From Burkholderiales bacterium (GTDB lineage: Bacteria; Pseudomonadota; Gammaproteobacteria; Burkholderiales; JAEUOS01), in contig JAEUOR010000063.1 of NCBI GenBank assembly GCA_016790635.1, forward strand, positions 40,597 through 104,596: DNA of 64,000 nt. Direction: 5' to 3'. Below the pieces are notes generated by a model. That model saw nothing but the letters and a program-made list of their open reading frames with translations. It searched no databases and was not told the origin of the DNA. How positions within the stretch are numbered: the stretch's first letter is position 1; each line of letters starts with the position of its first letter. Below, piece after piece: positions 27,459 through 36,157 of the stretch. The position numbers and the translations under genes are program-made.

Positions 27459-27480
27459 TGATCAGCGATGAAGCTGATCA
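27459..27480. repeat. perfect inverted repeat upstream of the activator gene
   Basis: TGATCAGC-gatgaa-GCTGATCA is a perfect 8-base inverted repeat with a 6-base spacer, 10 to 31 bases before the activator's ATG at 27,449. It may be an autoregulatory operator, or the hairpin at the end of the transposase-like remnant whose stop codon lies inside it. The position covers the region where a promoter -10 or the ribosome site would be. Confidence 0.5.
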
Positions 27481-27633
27481 ACCCGGATACCGCGCCCGGG
27501 GCGTCTCAGAGTCTTGGCCATGGCGCGCAGCAGATGGCCGAGCATCGCGGGCATGTCGTAGCGCCGATTGAATCGGGGAAGAATAGCTGTTTCTGGAGGG
27601 AATTGTTGCGCGAGTTGGATTGTTTCGCCGGCC
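27464..27633 (-). pseudogene. transposase-like C-terminal remnant
   Basis: Read leftward, an open frame without its own start gives a basic C-terminal peptide containing LPRFNRRYDMPAMLGHLLRAM and ending in DQLHR-stop. The FNRRYDxPAML pattern followed by a basic tail resembles the last residues of insertion-sequence transposases. The preceding 5' part is absent and no terminal inverted repeats were identified. It lies in the 254-base gap between the activator gene and the dehydrogenase gene, exactly at the right edge of the block bounded by duplicated sequence. Family assignment is not possible by eye. Confidence 0.4.
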
Positions 27634-27703
27634 GGTTCAAACCCTCGTCTTGCATCCGGGAATTGGCCCGGCGTCCTGCGGGAGCGGCGGCATCGGCAAG
27701 GTC

Positions 27704-28585
27704 CTAAGGCAGCGTGATCCCGGGAAAAATCTTGATCACCGCCGCATCATCTTCCTTCGCGAAACCGGCGCTGGAGGCCTGCATGAACATCTGGTGCGCG
27801 GTGGACGCGAGCGGCAGCGGAAACTTGGTGGCGCGCGCCGTGTCCAGCACCAGCCCCAGGTCCTTGACGAAGATGTCGACCGCCGAGAGCGGGGTGTAGT
27901 CGCCGGCGAGCACGTGCGCCATGCGGTTCTCGAACATCCAGGAATTGCCGGCGCTGTGGGTGATGACTTCGTACAGGTCCGCCGGTTCGACCCCGGCGCG
28001 GATGCCCAGGGCCATTGCCTCGGCGGCGGCGGCGATGTGCACCCCGGCCAAGAGCTGGTTGATGATCTTGACCTTCGAGCCGTTGCCCGCGCGATCCCCC
28101 AAGCGGTAGACCTTGGCCGCCATGGCGTCCAGCAGGGTCGCGCACTTGGCGTAGGCCGCCGGGCGGCCGGCGGTCATCATGGTCATCTCGGCGGATGCCG
28201 CGCGCGCGGCGCCGCCGGAGATCGGCGCGTCCAGGAAGAGGAGACCCATGGCTTCCAGTCGGGTCTCGAAGTCGATCGCGCGTGCCGGCGCGACGGTACT
28301 GCACATCGCGAAGACGCTGCCCGGACGCATGGCAGCGGCGGCGCCGTCCTGGCCGAAGAGGACCGCCTCGGTCTGGTCGGCGTCAACCACCACCGAGAAC
28401 AATACCTCGCAGGCCTTGGCCACGGCGGCCGGTGAGTCGCACGCGACCCCGCCCTCGGCGGCGAACTGCACGGCGGCTTCCTTGCGCACGTCGTAGACAT
28501 GCACCGCGTGGCCGGCGCGGCGCAGCGACTGCGCCATGCCGCGTCCCATCGCGCCCAGGCCGATCAGGCCGACGTCGATTCCCAT
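27704..28585 (-). CDS. NAD-binding beta-hydroxyacid dehydrogenase, LtnD/3-hydroxyisobutyrate dehydrogenase-like
   Basis: The 293-residue product is a member of the 3-hydroxyisobutyrate/6-phosphogluconate dehydrogenase-like family. It has the dinucleotide motif VGLIGLGAMGRGMA at the N-terminus, the substrate loop FLDAPISGGAARA (DAPISGG near residue 118), the catalytic lysine in GNGSKVKIINQLL (K near 170) and a C-terminal dimer part with KFPLPLASTAHQ and EDDAAVIKIF. The C-terminal signature resembles L-threonate dehydrogenase (LtnD), which oxidises C4 acid sugars, but I cannot separate this from related hydroxyacid dehydrogenases. A copy of its 3' end lies 8 kb to the left (19,738-19,890). It is the last gene of the sugar-type ABC run. 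Confidence 0.85.
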   Translation of the reverse strand: MGIDVGLIGLGAMGRGMAQSLRRAGHAVHVYDVRKEAAVQFAAEGGVACDSPAAVAKACEVLFSVVVDADQTEAVLFGQDGAAAAMRPGSVFAMCSTVAPARAIDFETRLEAMGLLFLDAPISGGAARAASAEMTMMTAGRPAAYAKCATLLDAMAAKVYRLGDRAGNGSKVKIINQLLAGVHIAAAAEAMALGIRAGVEPADLYEVITHSAGNSWMFENRMAHVLAGDYTPLSAVDIFVKDLGLVLDTARATKFPLPLASTAHQMFMQASSAGFAKEDDAAVIKIFPGITLP

Positions 28586-28633
28586 GGATTCCCCTTGCCT
28601 TGTCGTTGCGGCCGATCCGCGGCCGTCATGGTT

Positions 28634-29227
28634 TCAGTCGCGCTTGACCGCATTGCCCGCGGCATCGAACCCGGCGCCGAGAGCCTGCGCGCGCCGGCGC
28701 AGGCTCTCGTCCCACTTGACGCGGTCGGGTACCTTGCCGCCCAGCACTGAAATCAGCATGCCGCCACCGTTGGCCAGGTCGTCCCCGTCCAAGCTGCGGA
28801 ACGCGCGATGCACGCGCGGCGGCACGCTGATGGTGTCGCGCGGGCCCAGCGTGACGGTGTGCGTCTTGCCGGTGGCGCCGTCGATCCAGTCCACCTCCCA
28901 GCGCCCGGCCTGGACGATGAACACCTCTTCGGTGGTGTGCCAGTGCAGCGCTGCGCCGCAGCCCCTGGGGGCGACGATGAAATCGACGTGGAAGTTCTCG
29001 GCGGCGGAAATCTTCGGCCGGAAGTCGGGGTTGTCTGTCACGCCCGTCCCGATCACCGAGTACAGGGTGCGTTCGTGGCCGGGGACCCAGGTGTCGACAA
29101 ACGCGCGCGGGCTGGCGGGCACCTCGCCAAAGCGTGCGACGCGCGCGTTCATGTCGGCCGGGCTGCACGGCGCGCTGGCGGCGACATGGTCCTGCCAGTG
29201 GTCGGAGGCCGGTTCCGGTTTGCTCAT
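28634..29227 (-). CDS. cupin-domain protein
   Basis: The 197-residue product carries a single cupin core in its second half: ALHWHTTEEVFIVQAGRWEVDW gives the HxH...E metal motif, and PPRVHRAF supplies the second-motif histidine. The N-terminal third (WQDHVAASAPCSPADMNARVARFG) is not recognised. It starts 15 bases after the permease gene and precedes the dehydrogenase, so it is part of the same transcript. It could be an isomerase or dioxygenase acting on the transported compound; the function is unknown. Confidence 0.8.
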   Translation of the reverse strand: MSKPEPASDHWQDHVAASAPCSPADMNARVARFGEVPASPRAFVDTWVPGHERTLYSVIGTGVTDNPDFRPKISAAENFHVDFIVAPRGCGAALHWHTTEEVFIVQAGRWEVDWIDGATGKTHTVTLGPRDTISVPPRVHRAFRSLDGDDLANGGGMLISVLGGKVPDRVKWDESLRRRAQALGAGFDAAGNAVKRD

Positions 29228-29242
29228 GGCTTGCTCCTTGGC

Positions 29243-30061
29243 TTATCCCTTGACTGCGCCCGCCGTGAGCCCGGTGATGATCTGCTTGGCGGCGACGAAG
29301 GTGAATATCAAAGGCGGCAGCGCGATCAATACGCCGGCCGCCATGATCTTGCCCCACTCCACGCCGGTGTCGGTGATGTAGTTGGAAATGGAGGCCGGCA
29401 GGGTGCGCGTGTAGCGATTGGTGAGGATGAAGGAGAGGATGAATTCATTCCACGCCAGACGGAAGGTGAAAATCGCCGCAGCGGCCATGCCGGGCTTGAT
29501 GAGGGGCAGGATCACACGCCAAAACACCTCGTACGGGCCGCAGCCATCGATGGCGGCGGCCTCTTCCAGCTCCTCAGGCACCTGCTGGATGAATCCGTAG
29601 AGAAGCCAGATCGTGAACGGCAGGTTGAGCGCCACGTAGATCAGCACCACGCCTGCGAGCGTGTCGTTGATGCCCCAGCCGGCCCAGATCACGAAGACCG
29701 GCACCGCCAGCACCGCCGGCGGCAGGGTGCGCAGGATGAGCGTGCCATAGGAGAGGGTCTCGCGACCGAGAAAACGAAAGCGCGCCAGCGCGTAGGCGCA
29801 CAGGCTGCCCACCAACAGGGTGAGGAGCGTGGCCGCAACCGAGATGATGAGGCTGTTCTTTAAGTAGCGGTCGATGTGACCGTCCTCGATGACCGAGCGG
29901 AAGTTGTCCATGGTCGGCATGAAGAACCACGACCACGACGTGTCGAATACCTGGCGTTCGGTCTTGAAGGCTGTCAGCGCCAGGATCACCACCGGCATCA
30001 GGCAGATGAGCGCCAGGATCGACAAGACCAGGTAGTGGAACCAACCAGCGCGCGCTTGCAT
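29243..30061 (-). CDS. carbohydrate ABC transporter permease (MalG-like)
   Basis: The 272-residue product has six membrane segments starting with HYLVLSILALICLMPVVILAL and the EAA loop EELEEAAAIDGCGPYEVFWRVILPLIKPGMAAAAIFTF, diagnostic of the MalG side of sugar importers. ATG 30061 (MQARAGWF) is chosen; an in-frame ATG at 30,085 would add MGRPGGTD. No ATPase gene is present in the cluster. Confidence 0.9.
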   Translation of the reverse strand: MQARAGWFHYLVLSILALICLMPVVILALTAFKTERQVFDTSWSWFFMPTMDNFRSVIEDGHIDRYLKNSLIISVAATLLTLLVGSLCAYALARFRFLGRETLSYGTLILRTLPPAVLAVPVFVIWAGWGINDTLAGVVLIYVALNLPFTIWLLYGFIQQVPEELEEAAAIDGCGPYEVFWRVILPLIKPGMAAAAIFTFRLAWNEFILSFILTNRYTRTLPASISNYITDTGVEWGKIMAAGVLIALPPLIFTFVAAKQIITGLTAGAVKG

Positions 30062-30063
30062 GT

Positions 30064-30111
30064 CAGTCCCGCCGGGCCGTCCCAAGGGACTGACCCGCCC
30101 CCTCGGGGGGC
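30064..30111. repeat. two stacked hairpins between the permease genes
   Basis: CAGTCCC (30,064-30,070) and GGGACTG (30,086-30,092) can pair, and directly after lies GCCCCC-TC-GGGGGGC (30,097-30,111), followed by the alternating GTGAACGAAGTGAACG. The C-tract/G-tract hairpin next to such a direct repeat resembles short intergenic repeats common in Burkholderiales operons. It may tune the relative levels of the two permease transcripts. Confidence 0.5.
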
Positions 30112-30144
30112 AGTGAACGAAGTGAACGTGGAGGCAGTTTCACT

Positions 30145-31038
30145 TCAGCCCCGCTGGTTGTCCTTGAGCGGGTTGGCAATGAGCAACACGCACAGGGAAA
30201 GGATGGTCACGATGACCAGCAGCAGGATGGAGAGCGCCGACGCATAGCCCAGCTTCTGGCTCACGAATGCGGCCTTGTAGATGTGCAGCGAGAACAGCTC
30301 GGTGCTCTGGCCCGGTCCGCCGAAGGTCATCACGTAGATCACCTCCAGGCCGCGAAAGCCGTCGATCATGCGCATCAGCAAGGTGACCACCAGAATGGGC
30401 ATGATCATCGGCAGCTTGACCAGGAAGATGGTCTGCCACCAGTTGGCGCCGTCGATGCGCGCCGCCTCGACCACGGCCGTGTCCATGCCCTGCAAGGCGG
30501 CCAGGACCATGATGAAGACGAACGGCGTCCACTGCCAGATGTCGGTGACCACCATGGCGAAAAACGCCGACTCGGGCGCCGCCAGCCAGGCGCGCGGCGC
30601 CACGCCGAAGAGCGACAGGAAGTGGTTGACCGGGCCGAACGACGCGTCGAACATGTAGCGCCAGATGAGGCCCACGCAGATGGGGGCGATCATCATCGGC
30701 AGGACGAAGACGGTGCGGAACGCGCGCATGCCGCGCACCGGCTTTTCCAGGAACAGGGCCAGCGCTATGCCCAGGCACATCTCGGCGGCCACCGCGACCA
30801 CCACGAAGGCGAGCGTCACGCCCATCGAGGTCCAGACCTTGCCGTCCTTGAGCATCTCGCCGAAGGCTTCCAGGCCGATCCACTTGGCCGAGTCCCAGGG
30901 TGTGCCCATGCCCCAGTCAAAAAACGCCAGCTGCCCGGCCTTGAGGATGGGAAACAGCAGCCCCGCCGCCATGATGATCACGGCGGGTGCGATGTAAACG
31001 TAGGGGGTCGCGCGCGCGAGGCGCGATTGCAGAGTCAT
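30145..31038 (-). CDS. sugar ABC transporter permease (MalF-like)
   Basis: The 297-residue product shows TPYVYIAPAVIIMAAGLLFPILKAGQLAFFD as a first membrane segment, several further hydrophobic spans and the EAA-type loop TAVVEAARIDGANWWQTIFLVKLPMIMPILVVTL (AARIDGA). It pairs with the MalG-like permease. ATG 31038 (MTLQSRLARATP) is 88 bases after the binding-protein stop. Substrate is probably a polyol or sugar acid derivative, judged only by the dehydrogenase and cupin in the same run. Confidence 0.9.
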   Translation of the reverse strand: MTLQSRLARATPYVYIAPAVIIMAAGLLFPILKAGQLAFFDWGMGTPWDSAKWIGLEAFGEMLKDGKVWTSMGVTLAFVVVAVAAEMCLGIALALFLEKPVRGMRAFRTVFVLPMMIAPICVGLIWRYMFDASFGPVNHFLSLFGVAPRAWLAAPESAFFAMVVTDIWQWTPFVFIMVLAALQGMDTAVVEAARIDGANWWQTIFLVKLPMIMPILVVTLLMRMIDGFRGLEVIYVMTFGGPGQSTELFSLHIYKAAFVSQKLGYASALSILLLVIVTILSLCVLLIANPLKDNQRG

Positions 31039-31126
31039 CGGGGAGCGCTCAAGATGGCAGCGACCGCCACGCATGTCGACCCAGTGGGTCGACAGCGCAT
31101 GCGGTCACTCGAGCATCCCTGTAGGT

Positions 31127-32476
31127 TCAGGCCTTGAGCCAGCCCGCCTTGCGTACCACGTCCTCGGCAGCCGGCACGATCGCGGTCATCGCGTCCTTGG
31201 GCGACTTCTTGCCCGTCATGGCATCAGGCAGGGCCAATCCGATGATCTGCTGGCTGATGTGATCCCATTCCGGGATCAGGGGGCGCCAGTCCGGGTTGGC
31301 GATCTTGAGCGCTTCCTTCAGGATCGGAAACTCGATCGGATACTTCTTCTTGGTTTCCGCGTTCTCGAGGGTCGACCAGCGCGACGCGCTGCCGCCCAGC
31401 AGTGCGACCTTGACGTCCTGTTGCTTGGAGGTCAGCCACTGGATGAGCAGGAAAGCCGCATCCTTGTTCTTGGCGTTCTTGGGGATGGCCATGCCGAACC
31501 CGCCGGTCTGCGCCGAATGCTTGACCGCCTTCGGATGGATGGCATAGCCGACCTTGCCGGCGACGCGCGATTTGGTCGGGTCCTGCGCCGGGCCGAAGAT
31601 CGCGACGGAATCCAGGTAGAAAGCCGCTTGTCCCTGCAGGAACGCGTTCTGCATCTCGCCGAAGCCGAACGACGGGATTCCCGGGGGGCCGGTGTCGATG
31701 ATTTCCTTCAAGACCTCGATCGCCTTGAGGGAGGGCGGCAGATGGAAGGCCGCCTTGAACTTGCTGTCGAAGACCTCGCCGCCATGCGGGGTCAGGTGCA
31801 TGAGCCAGGCGGCGGTGGCCTGATGCCCGCTCTGCCCGCGCGAAGTGAGCCCGCCCATGCCGGCCTCCTTGGCCTTGATGATGCGGCACTGGCCGAGCAA
31901 CTCGTCGTAGGTGGCCGGCACCTTGAGGTTGTATTTCTCGAGGATATCCTTGCGATAGCCGAGCACGCCGGTCTCGGCACCGTAGGGAATCCCGTACAGC
32001 TTGGCGCCCGGGCCGGGCAGGTACATCTTGGGTCCGCCGACCAGGCCGATGTTCTCGTAGTAGGCGGTGATCAGGTCCTTCATGTCATAGGCCGGGTCGG
32101 CCAGCGCCTTGTTGGCGAAAAACGGCTCCATCGGCACGATCAGGTTCTTGGCCACGTACTCGGTCTTCCACATGACCACGTAGGTGATGATGTCGTAGTC
32201 GCCCTGCGGTTTGCCCATCTCCAGCACCTGCTTGTCCTTCATGCGCAGGTACTGCATCTTGTCGCGCTCGACCTTGATGCCGGTTTCCTTGGTGAACTCG
32301 GCGAACAGCTTCTCGGCCTGGTCGTAGTGCGGATGCGCCGGGAAATTGATGACGACGGTCTGGCCCTTGTACTTGGCGTACCGGTCCTGCGCGATGGCGC
32401 CGCGGATCAGCGGGAACTGGGCGGCGGCCAGGATACCGGCGGTTCCGCCGGCCTTGAGTAGGCTTCTGCGATGCAT
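31127..32476 (-). CDS. extracellular sugar-type substrate-binding protein
   Basis: The 449-residue product has an N-terminal signal (MHRRSLLKAGGTAGILAAA, RRSLL-type, cleavage after GAIAQD) and a family 1-like binding-protein fold: QTVVINFPAHPHYDQAEKLFAEFTKETGIKVERDKMQYL, later LTPHGGEVFD and VGYAIHPKAVKHSAQTGGFGMAIPKNAKNKDAAFLLIQWL. This is the receptor for the two permeases. ATG 32476 lies in the frame of a much longer open stretch reaching 32,623, which is rejected because the signal peptide starts here. Upstream (32,477-32,922) I see no protein gene other than a doubtful 27-codon frame. Confidence 0.88.
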   Translation of the reverse strand: MHRRSLLKAGGTAGILAAAQFPLIRGAIAQDRYAKYKGQTVVINFPAHPHYDQAEKLFAEFTKETGIKVERDKMQYLRMKDKQVLEMGKPQGDYDIITYVVMWKTEYVAKNLIVPMEPFFANKALADPAYDMKDLITAYYENIGLVGGPKMYLPGPGAKLYGIPYGAETGVLGYRKDILEKYNLKVPATYDELLGQCRIIKAKEAGMGGLTSRGQSGHQATAAWLMHLTPHGGEVFDSKFKAAFHLPPSLKAIEVLKEIIDTGPPGIPSFGFGEMQNAFLQGQAAFYLDSVAIFGPAQDPTKSRVAGKVGYAIHPKAVKHSAQTGGFGMAIPKNAKNKDAAFLLIQWLTSKQQDVKVALLGGSASRWSTLENAETKKKYPIEFPILKEALKIANPDWRPLIPEWDHISQQIIGLALPDAMTGKKSPKDAMTAIVPAAEDVVRKAGWLKA

Positions 32477-32922
32477 GCTTTGTCTCCTTGAGTTGGTGGA
32501 TGTGCCTGGGTGAACGTCTAACCGAAGTCGGGCCCGTGCTCCGGGTCGAAGGTGAACTGGGTCTTGAGACCCGCGGGTTCGATGAGCGAGAACTGATTCA
32601 TGCGTCAGCCGGTTACAGGGCACTCGCCAAAGTGTGATGCCGTGTAGCGCGGCAGGTCGGCGGTCGGCAGGAAGGGATCAGGCACCCAATCCGGGACGAA
32701 TCCGCAAGCTTGTCGGCGCATCATACAACCGTGTCCGAGGCCGCGCGCCGGCGAGCCGGCAAAGAGCGGCTGGTTGGCGCGCCTGAGAGGGTAGTTCAGA
32801 CGACTTGAAGACGTTCTCGATGCCTGGGCAGGCTTCGATGTCGAAGCGCCTGCCGAGGACGCCGTGCCCGCCTGAACGATGCCGGGCCGTCTGCCCCGGT
32901 CAGCCTTGCGCCGCCAAGGCGC
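32477..32922. other. 446-base intergenic stretch
   Basis: This gap separates the binding-protein gene from the receiver protein gene, both reading left. It should hold the promoter of the sugar-type transporter operon. The only coding-like element is a 27-residue minus-strand frame (ATG at 32,601, stop 32,518-32,520) reading MNQFSLIEPAGLK then TFDPEHGPDFG, with no clear ribosome site. It may be a truncated gene start. No tRNA, riboswitch or repeat could be recognised. Confidence 0.5.
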
Positions 32923-33375
32923 CTAGGCTTTTGCGGGCGGGCCGATCCACTTCTCGAGAATGGCCTTGAGCGCCGGATGCTTGAACGGCTTGGCGAGATA
33001 GTCGTCCATTCCGCGCGTCAGGCAGGGCTCCCGGTCGCCTTGCAGGGCGAACGCGGTCAGGGCGATGATCGGCACCGGCGCGCGACCGCGGTTCTCTTCG
33101 TCATAACGGATGCGCCGCGTCGCCTCGAAGCCGTCGATCTCCGGCAGATCGCAATCCATCAATATGGCGTCATAGCGCCGTTCTGCGGCGAGGCGGACCG
33201 CCTCCGTGCCGTTTTCTGCGCCATCGACCCAATAGCCCAGGTCGATCAGTACCGAGGTCGCGACGAACCGGTTGATCTCGTCGTCCTCGACCAGGAGGAC
33301 ACTGGTGACATTGCATGTCGGCAAGGCGGCAGCCGCGTCGGCCGGAGCTTGAGACAGCATCGTCATTTTCCTCAT
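32923..33375 (-). CDS. stand-alone response-regulator receiver domain protein
   Basis: The 150-residue product is a single receiver domain with about 25 extra N-terminal residues. It has the acidic pair D31-D32 (LLVEDDEIN), phospho-acceptor D74 (AILMDCDLPEIDGF), the switch threonine in IIALTAFAL and lysine in YLAKPFKH. It closely resembles receiver domains of hybrid sensor kinases and has no output domain, so it likely works by protein contact or as a relay. The ATG at 33,375 follows AAGGAGAC; a second ATG lies at 33,366. No kinase gene is nearby. The region upstream (33,376-33,783) shows no gene. Confidence 0.88.
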   Translation of the reverse strand: MRKMTMLSQAPADAAAALPTCNVTSVLLVEDDEINRFVATSVLIDLGYWVDGAENGTEAVRLAAERRYDAILMDCDLPEIDGFEATRRIRYDEENRGRAPVPIIALTAFALQGDREPCLTRGMDDYLAKPFKHPALKAILEKWIGPPAKA

Positions 33376-33783
33376 GTCTCCTTGCACCGCGGTGGTCGCG
33401 ATCGCGGTTGCATAGCCCGCGGCGCCAACCGGTGCGGTGTGGTCGTTAGCATGGACAGCATCGAACAAGGGCGATTCTGCATGCGCGCGCCAGGACTCCC
33501 CGTCGCGAGGATGCGCACAAAAAGCCGTCAATCCCGGCTTTGCACCGACCGGTGCCGGCGTCGGTTCGAGTGTAAGCCGCCAAGAATGGGCAGTGGCGCC
33601 GCCATGCCGGAGACGACGCGACCGATCTTGCTCCAAGCTTGCCCGCTTTGACCCGACAGAGACGCGCGAGCGGGCTTTGGGCAGGACGACACAACGACCT
33701 GCATCGACGCTACGGGTTGCCTGGCGATATCCGGTCTGGTCGATGCCGGCAGATGGGTCTGGCCGGCCCGCGCAGCACGGGCT
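33376..33783. other. 408-base intergenic stretch
   Basis: Between the receiver gene and the MFS gene, both leftward, I see no gene or RNA. The region presumably carries the receiver-gene promoter and the end of the MFS transcript. Several open frames cross it but lack ribosome sites or recognisable domains. Confidence 0.4.
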
Positions 33784-34992
33784 CTATGCAGGGACCTTGC
33801 GCGTCGGCGCTGCCCGCAGCGCCACCAGCGTGGCTAGCGCGACCAGCGACACGCCGCCGGACAAGAGCAGCGCCGCGCGCGGGCCGCTGCCATCCAGCAC
33901 CAGCCCGAATGCATAGGGCGCCGCCGCCTGTGTGATGCGCGCCGCCACCCCGAGCCAGCCCTGCGTCAGTCCGTAGCCGGCCGGGCCGAACAGCGCCAGC
34001 GGCAGGGTGCCCTTGGCGATGGTGATCATGCCGTTGCCGGCGCCGTGCATGAGCGCGAACGCAGCCGCCAGCATGGGCGGGCCGCCGAAGCCGATCAGGA
34101 GCATGCAGGCGAGCGGATGCAGCCCTGTGGCGAAGCGCGCGGTGACGAGCGCATGCAGGTTCCAGCGGCTGATCACGCCGAATTCCACCAGCCGTGCCGC
34201 GACCTGCGCCGGGCCGAGGAGGGCGGCGGCCATGACCGCACCCGCGGCGCCGGCGCCCATCGCAGCCAGAAGGCCGGGCAGGTGGGCGGCGAAGGACGAG
34301 GTGACGAATGCGGTGGTCGCGAAATAGACGCCGAGCAGCAGCACGCTGCGGCGCCGCTCGCGGCCGGGTGCGCTGGCCGCCGCAGCGGGCGCGGGAGCAG
34401 GCGCGACCGGAGGCAGATCCGCGACCACCGGCAGCATGCGCCAGTGCAGCGGCAACGCCACCAGCAGATGCAAGGCGGCCCAGACGAAGCAGGCGCCGCG
34501 CCAGCCGATCTGCGCGTCCAGGGCCGCGCTGAGCGGCCAGCCCACCGTGCTGGCGAATCCGGCGATGAGCGTGACGCCGGTGATGGGCTTGCGCGCTTCG
34601 TTGCCGAACACGCGCACCAGTGCGGCGAAGGCGGCGTCGTACAGCCCCAGCGCCATGCCGGCTCCGAGTACACACCAGGAGAGGAACAGGAGCGGCGTGC
34701 CCTGTGCCATGCCCAGCATGACCAATCCCGCGGCGAGCACCAGGTTGGAAAGCATCAGCGTGCCGCGCCCGCCGGCGCGGTCGATCGCGCGCCCGGCAGC
34801 CGGCCCCAGGGCCGCCATGACGAGCAGTGAAACCGAGAACGCCGCGAACACCGTCGAGCGTGCAAGCCCCAGGTCGCGCGCGATCGGCGCGGCCAGGATC
34901 GCCGGCAGGTAGGTTGACGAAGCCCAGGCCACCGTCTGGGTGATGCCCAGCGTGGTGACGATGGGCAGGGCGGAGTGCCCCGGGCGGGTCAT
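33784..34992 (-). CDS. major facilitator superfamily transporter
   Basis: The 402-residue product has about twelve hydrophobic segments: IVTTLGITQTVAWASSTYLPAILAAPIARDLG opens the first span, the loop GRAIDRAGGRGTLMLS matches the MFS motif between helices 2 and 3, and a low-complexity Ala/Pro linker (VAPAPAPAAAASAPG) joins the two halves. ATG 34992 (MTRPGHS) is chosen over the long upstream extension. The substrate is unknown. It is divergent from the secreted protein gene at 35,148. Confidence 0.83.
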   Translation of the reverse strand: MTRPGHSALPIVTTLGITQTVAWASSTYLPAILAAPIARDLGLARSTVFAAFSVSLLVMAALGPAAGRAIDRAGGRGTLMLSNLVLAAGLVMLGMAQGTPLLFLSWCVLGAGMALGLYDAAFAALVRVFGNEARKPITGVTLIAGFASTVGWPLSAALDAQIGWRGACFVWAALHLLVALPLHWRMLPVVADLPPVAPAPAPAAAASAPGRERRRSVLLLGVYFATTAFVTSSFAAHLPGLLAAMGAGAAGAVMAAALLGPAQVAARLVEFGVISRWNLHALVTARFATGLHPLACMLLIGFGGPPMLAAAFALMHGAGNGMITIAKGTLPLALFGPAGYGLTQGWLGVAARITQAAAPYAFGLVLDGSGPRAALLLSGGVSLVALATLVALRAAPTRKVPA

Positions 34993-35147
34993 GTCGGTAT
35001 CGATGCGGCCTGCGCGCAGCGGCGCGTTCGGTGGGGCATAGTCTAGGGCAGGGCGGCGGCCGCAAGGCGGTGCCTCTTTGGAGTAGCTGCGCGGAACCCG
35101 GCCTGTCCCATGGTTTGGCGCCACCGTCGGCGTGCCAAACTGGACAC

Positions 35148-35516
35148 ATGTGCTCCCTTGCCCGGTTGGCGCGAACGTTACTGGTAGCAGCTTGCGTGAT
35201 GGTCGCGGCGCCGCTCGCTGCGTCGCAGACACTGCGTACCGCGAGCTTCGACGTCACGATCGACGTGCGCTGTGCCGAGGGCGAAGTGAGTTGCTCCAGG
35301 GTGCGCTACACCGGCGTCAGCCGCAAGACCGGCAAGTCGATCACCCTGAACGGACGCACCTTGCATACGACCTGCGCCGACGGGCGCACGCCGTGCCGCT
35401 TTCTCGGCTATGTGTTCAGGAACGGCAGCATCGTCTACACCGTTTGGGAAAACGGCATGCTGAGCGTCAAGGATGGCGAGCGGTCCCTGGTCGAGGAGCA
35501 GGGGGAATGGAAGTAG
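35148..35516 (+). CDS. hypothetical secreted protein
   Basis: The 122-residue product has an N-terminal signal peptide (MCSLARLARTLLVAACVMVAA, cleavage after PLAAS). The mature part has four cysteines in two close sets (RCAEGEVSC, and TTCADGRTPC), which would give disulfides in the periplasm. The body alternates strand-like segments (FDVTIDVRC, SIVYTVWENGMLSVKDG), suggesting a small beta sandwich. I do not recognise the family. The next gene starts inside its last codons (10-base overlap), so the two form a pair. Confidence 0.6.
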   Translation: MCSLARLARTLLVAACVMVAAPLAASQTLRTASFDVTIDVRCAEGEVSCSRVRYTGVSRKTGKSITLNGRTLHTTCADGRTPCRFLGYVFRNGSIVYTVWENGMLSVKDGERSLVEEQGEWK

Positions 35517-36157
35517 CACCGCAGCCTGTCGCGCCGCCGCTGCGGCGCTCGACCATAGTCTGGCTGCTGCTCTATGCAGCGCTCGCCTGCTGGATCCTGG
35601 TGACGCTGGCCCGCGCCTGGCCGTATGCCAACCACCCCGTGCAGATGCCCCTCTTGCTTTGTGTTCCCGGCATGCTGTATTGCGGCTTCAAGCTGGTGTA
35701 CGCGTGGCGGCTGAAGAAACCCCTGGCGGGCTGGCGCAAGTGGCTGGCGCTGCCCATCATCTGCGTGTGCGGATTGTTCGGCGCAGGATGGCTGTGGGGC
35801 GTCGCGGATCGCTTGAGCATGGTCGGGTTCGAACGCAACATCGCGCCGCTCGTCGCTGCGATCGAAGCCAACCGCGCAAGTGTGTGCCAGCCGGCGCAGC
35901 CCTACCGCCTGAGCGCGGAGTTCCGGGCTTACCTGGATTCGTCCAACGCGGTCAGGAGCGGGCTCAAGATCCAGCATGGCGGCGGCCGGGTCGTGCTGTC
36001 CACCGGCGGGCGGTCGGCGGACATCGACGGCAGCACCCTGTACTACGACCTGGCGGAGAAGCGCTGGGTCAAGTTTCACAACGACAACGCGGACAAACGC
36101 GCCGCGTTCGAGGCACTGACCCGTGACATGGCTGACTGCAGGATCGCGTTCGCCTAG
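35507..36157 (+). CDS. hypothetical inner-membrane protein with periplasmic or cytoplasmic C-domain
   Basis: The 216-residue product has three hydrophobic segments in its first 105 residues (TIVWLLLYAALACWILVTLA, PLLLCVPGMLYCGFKLVYAW, LALPIICVCGLFGAGWLWG) and a soluble C-terminal half from about residue 110 (IAPLVAAIEANRASVCQPAQPYRLSAEF). ATG 35507 overlaps the end of the secreted protein gene, with GGGGG upstream. No known domain is apparent. It converges on pbpC with a 4-base overlap of stop regions. Confidence 0.6.
   Translation: MEVAPQPVAPPLRRSTIVWLLLYAALACWILVTLARAWPYANHPVQMPLLLCVPGMLYCGFKLVYAWRLKKPLAGWRKWLALPIICVCGLFGAGWLWGVADRLSMVGFERNIAPLVAAIEANRASVCQPAQPYRLSAEFRAYLDSSNAVRSGLKIQHGGGRVVLSTGGRSADIDGSTLYYDLAEKRWVKFHNDNADKRAAFEALTRDMADCRIAFA

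Noticed and set aside
27629..27650. tRNA-like GGTTCAAACCC segment
   Set aside because: The T-arm-like motif lacks flanking pairing, and no acceptor or anticodon arm can be drawn around it.
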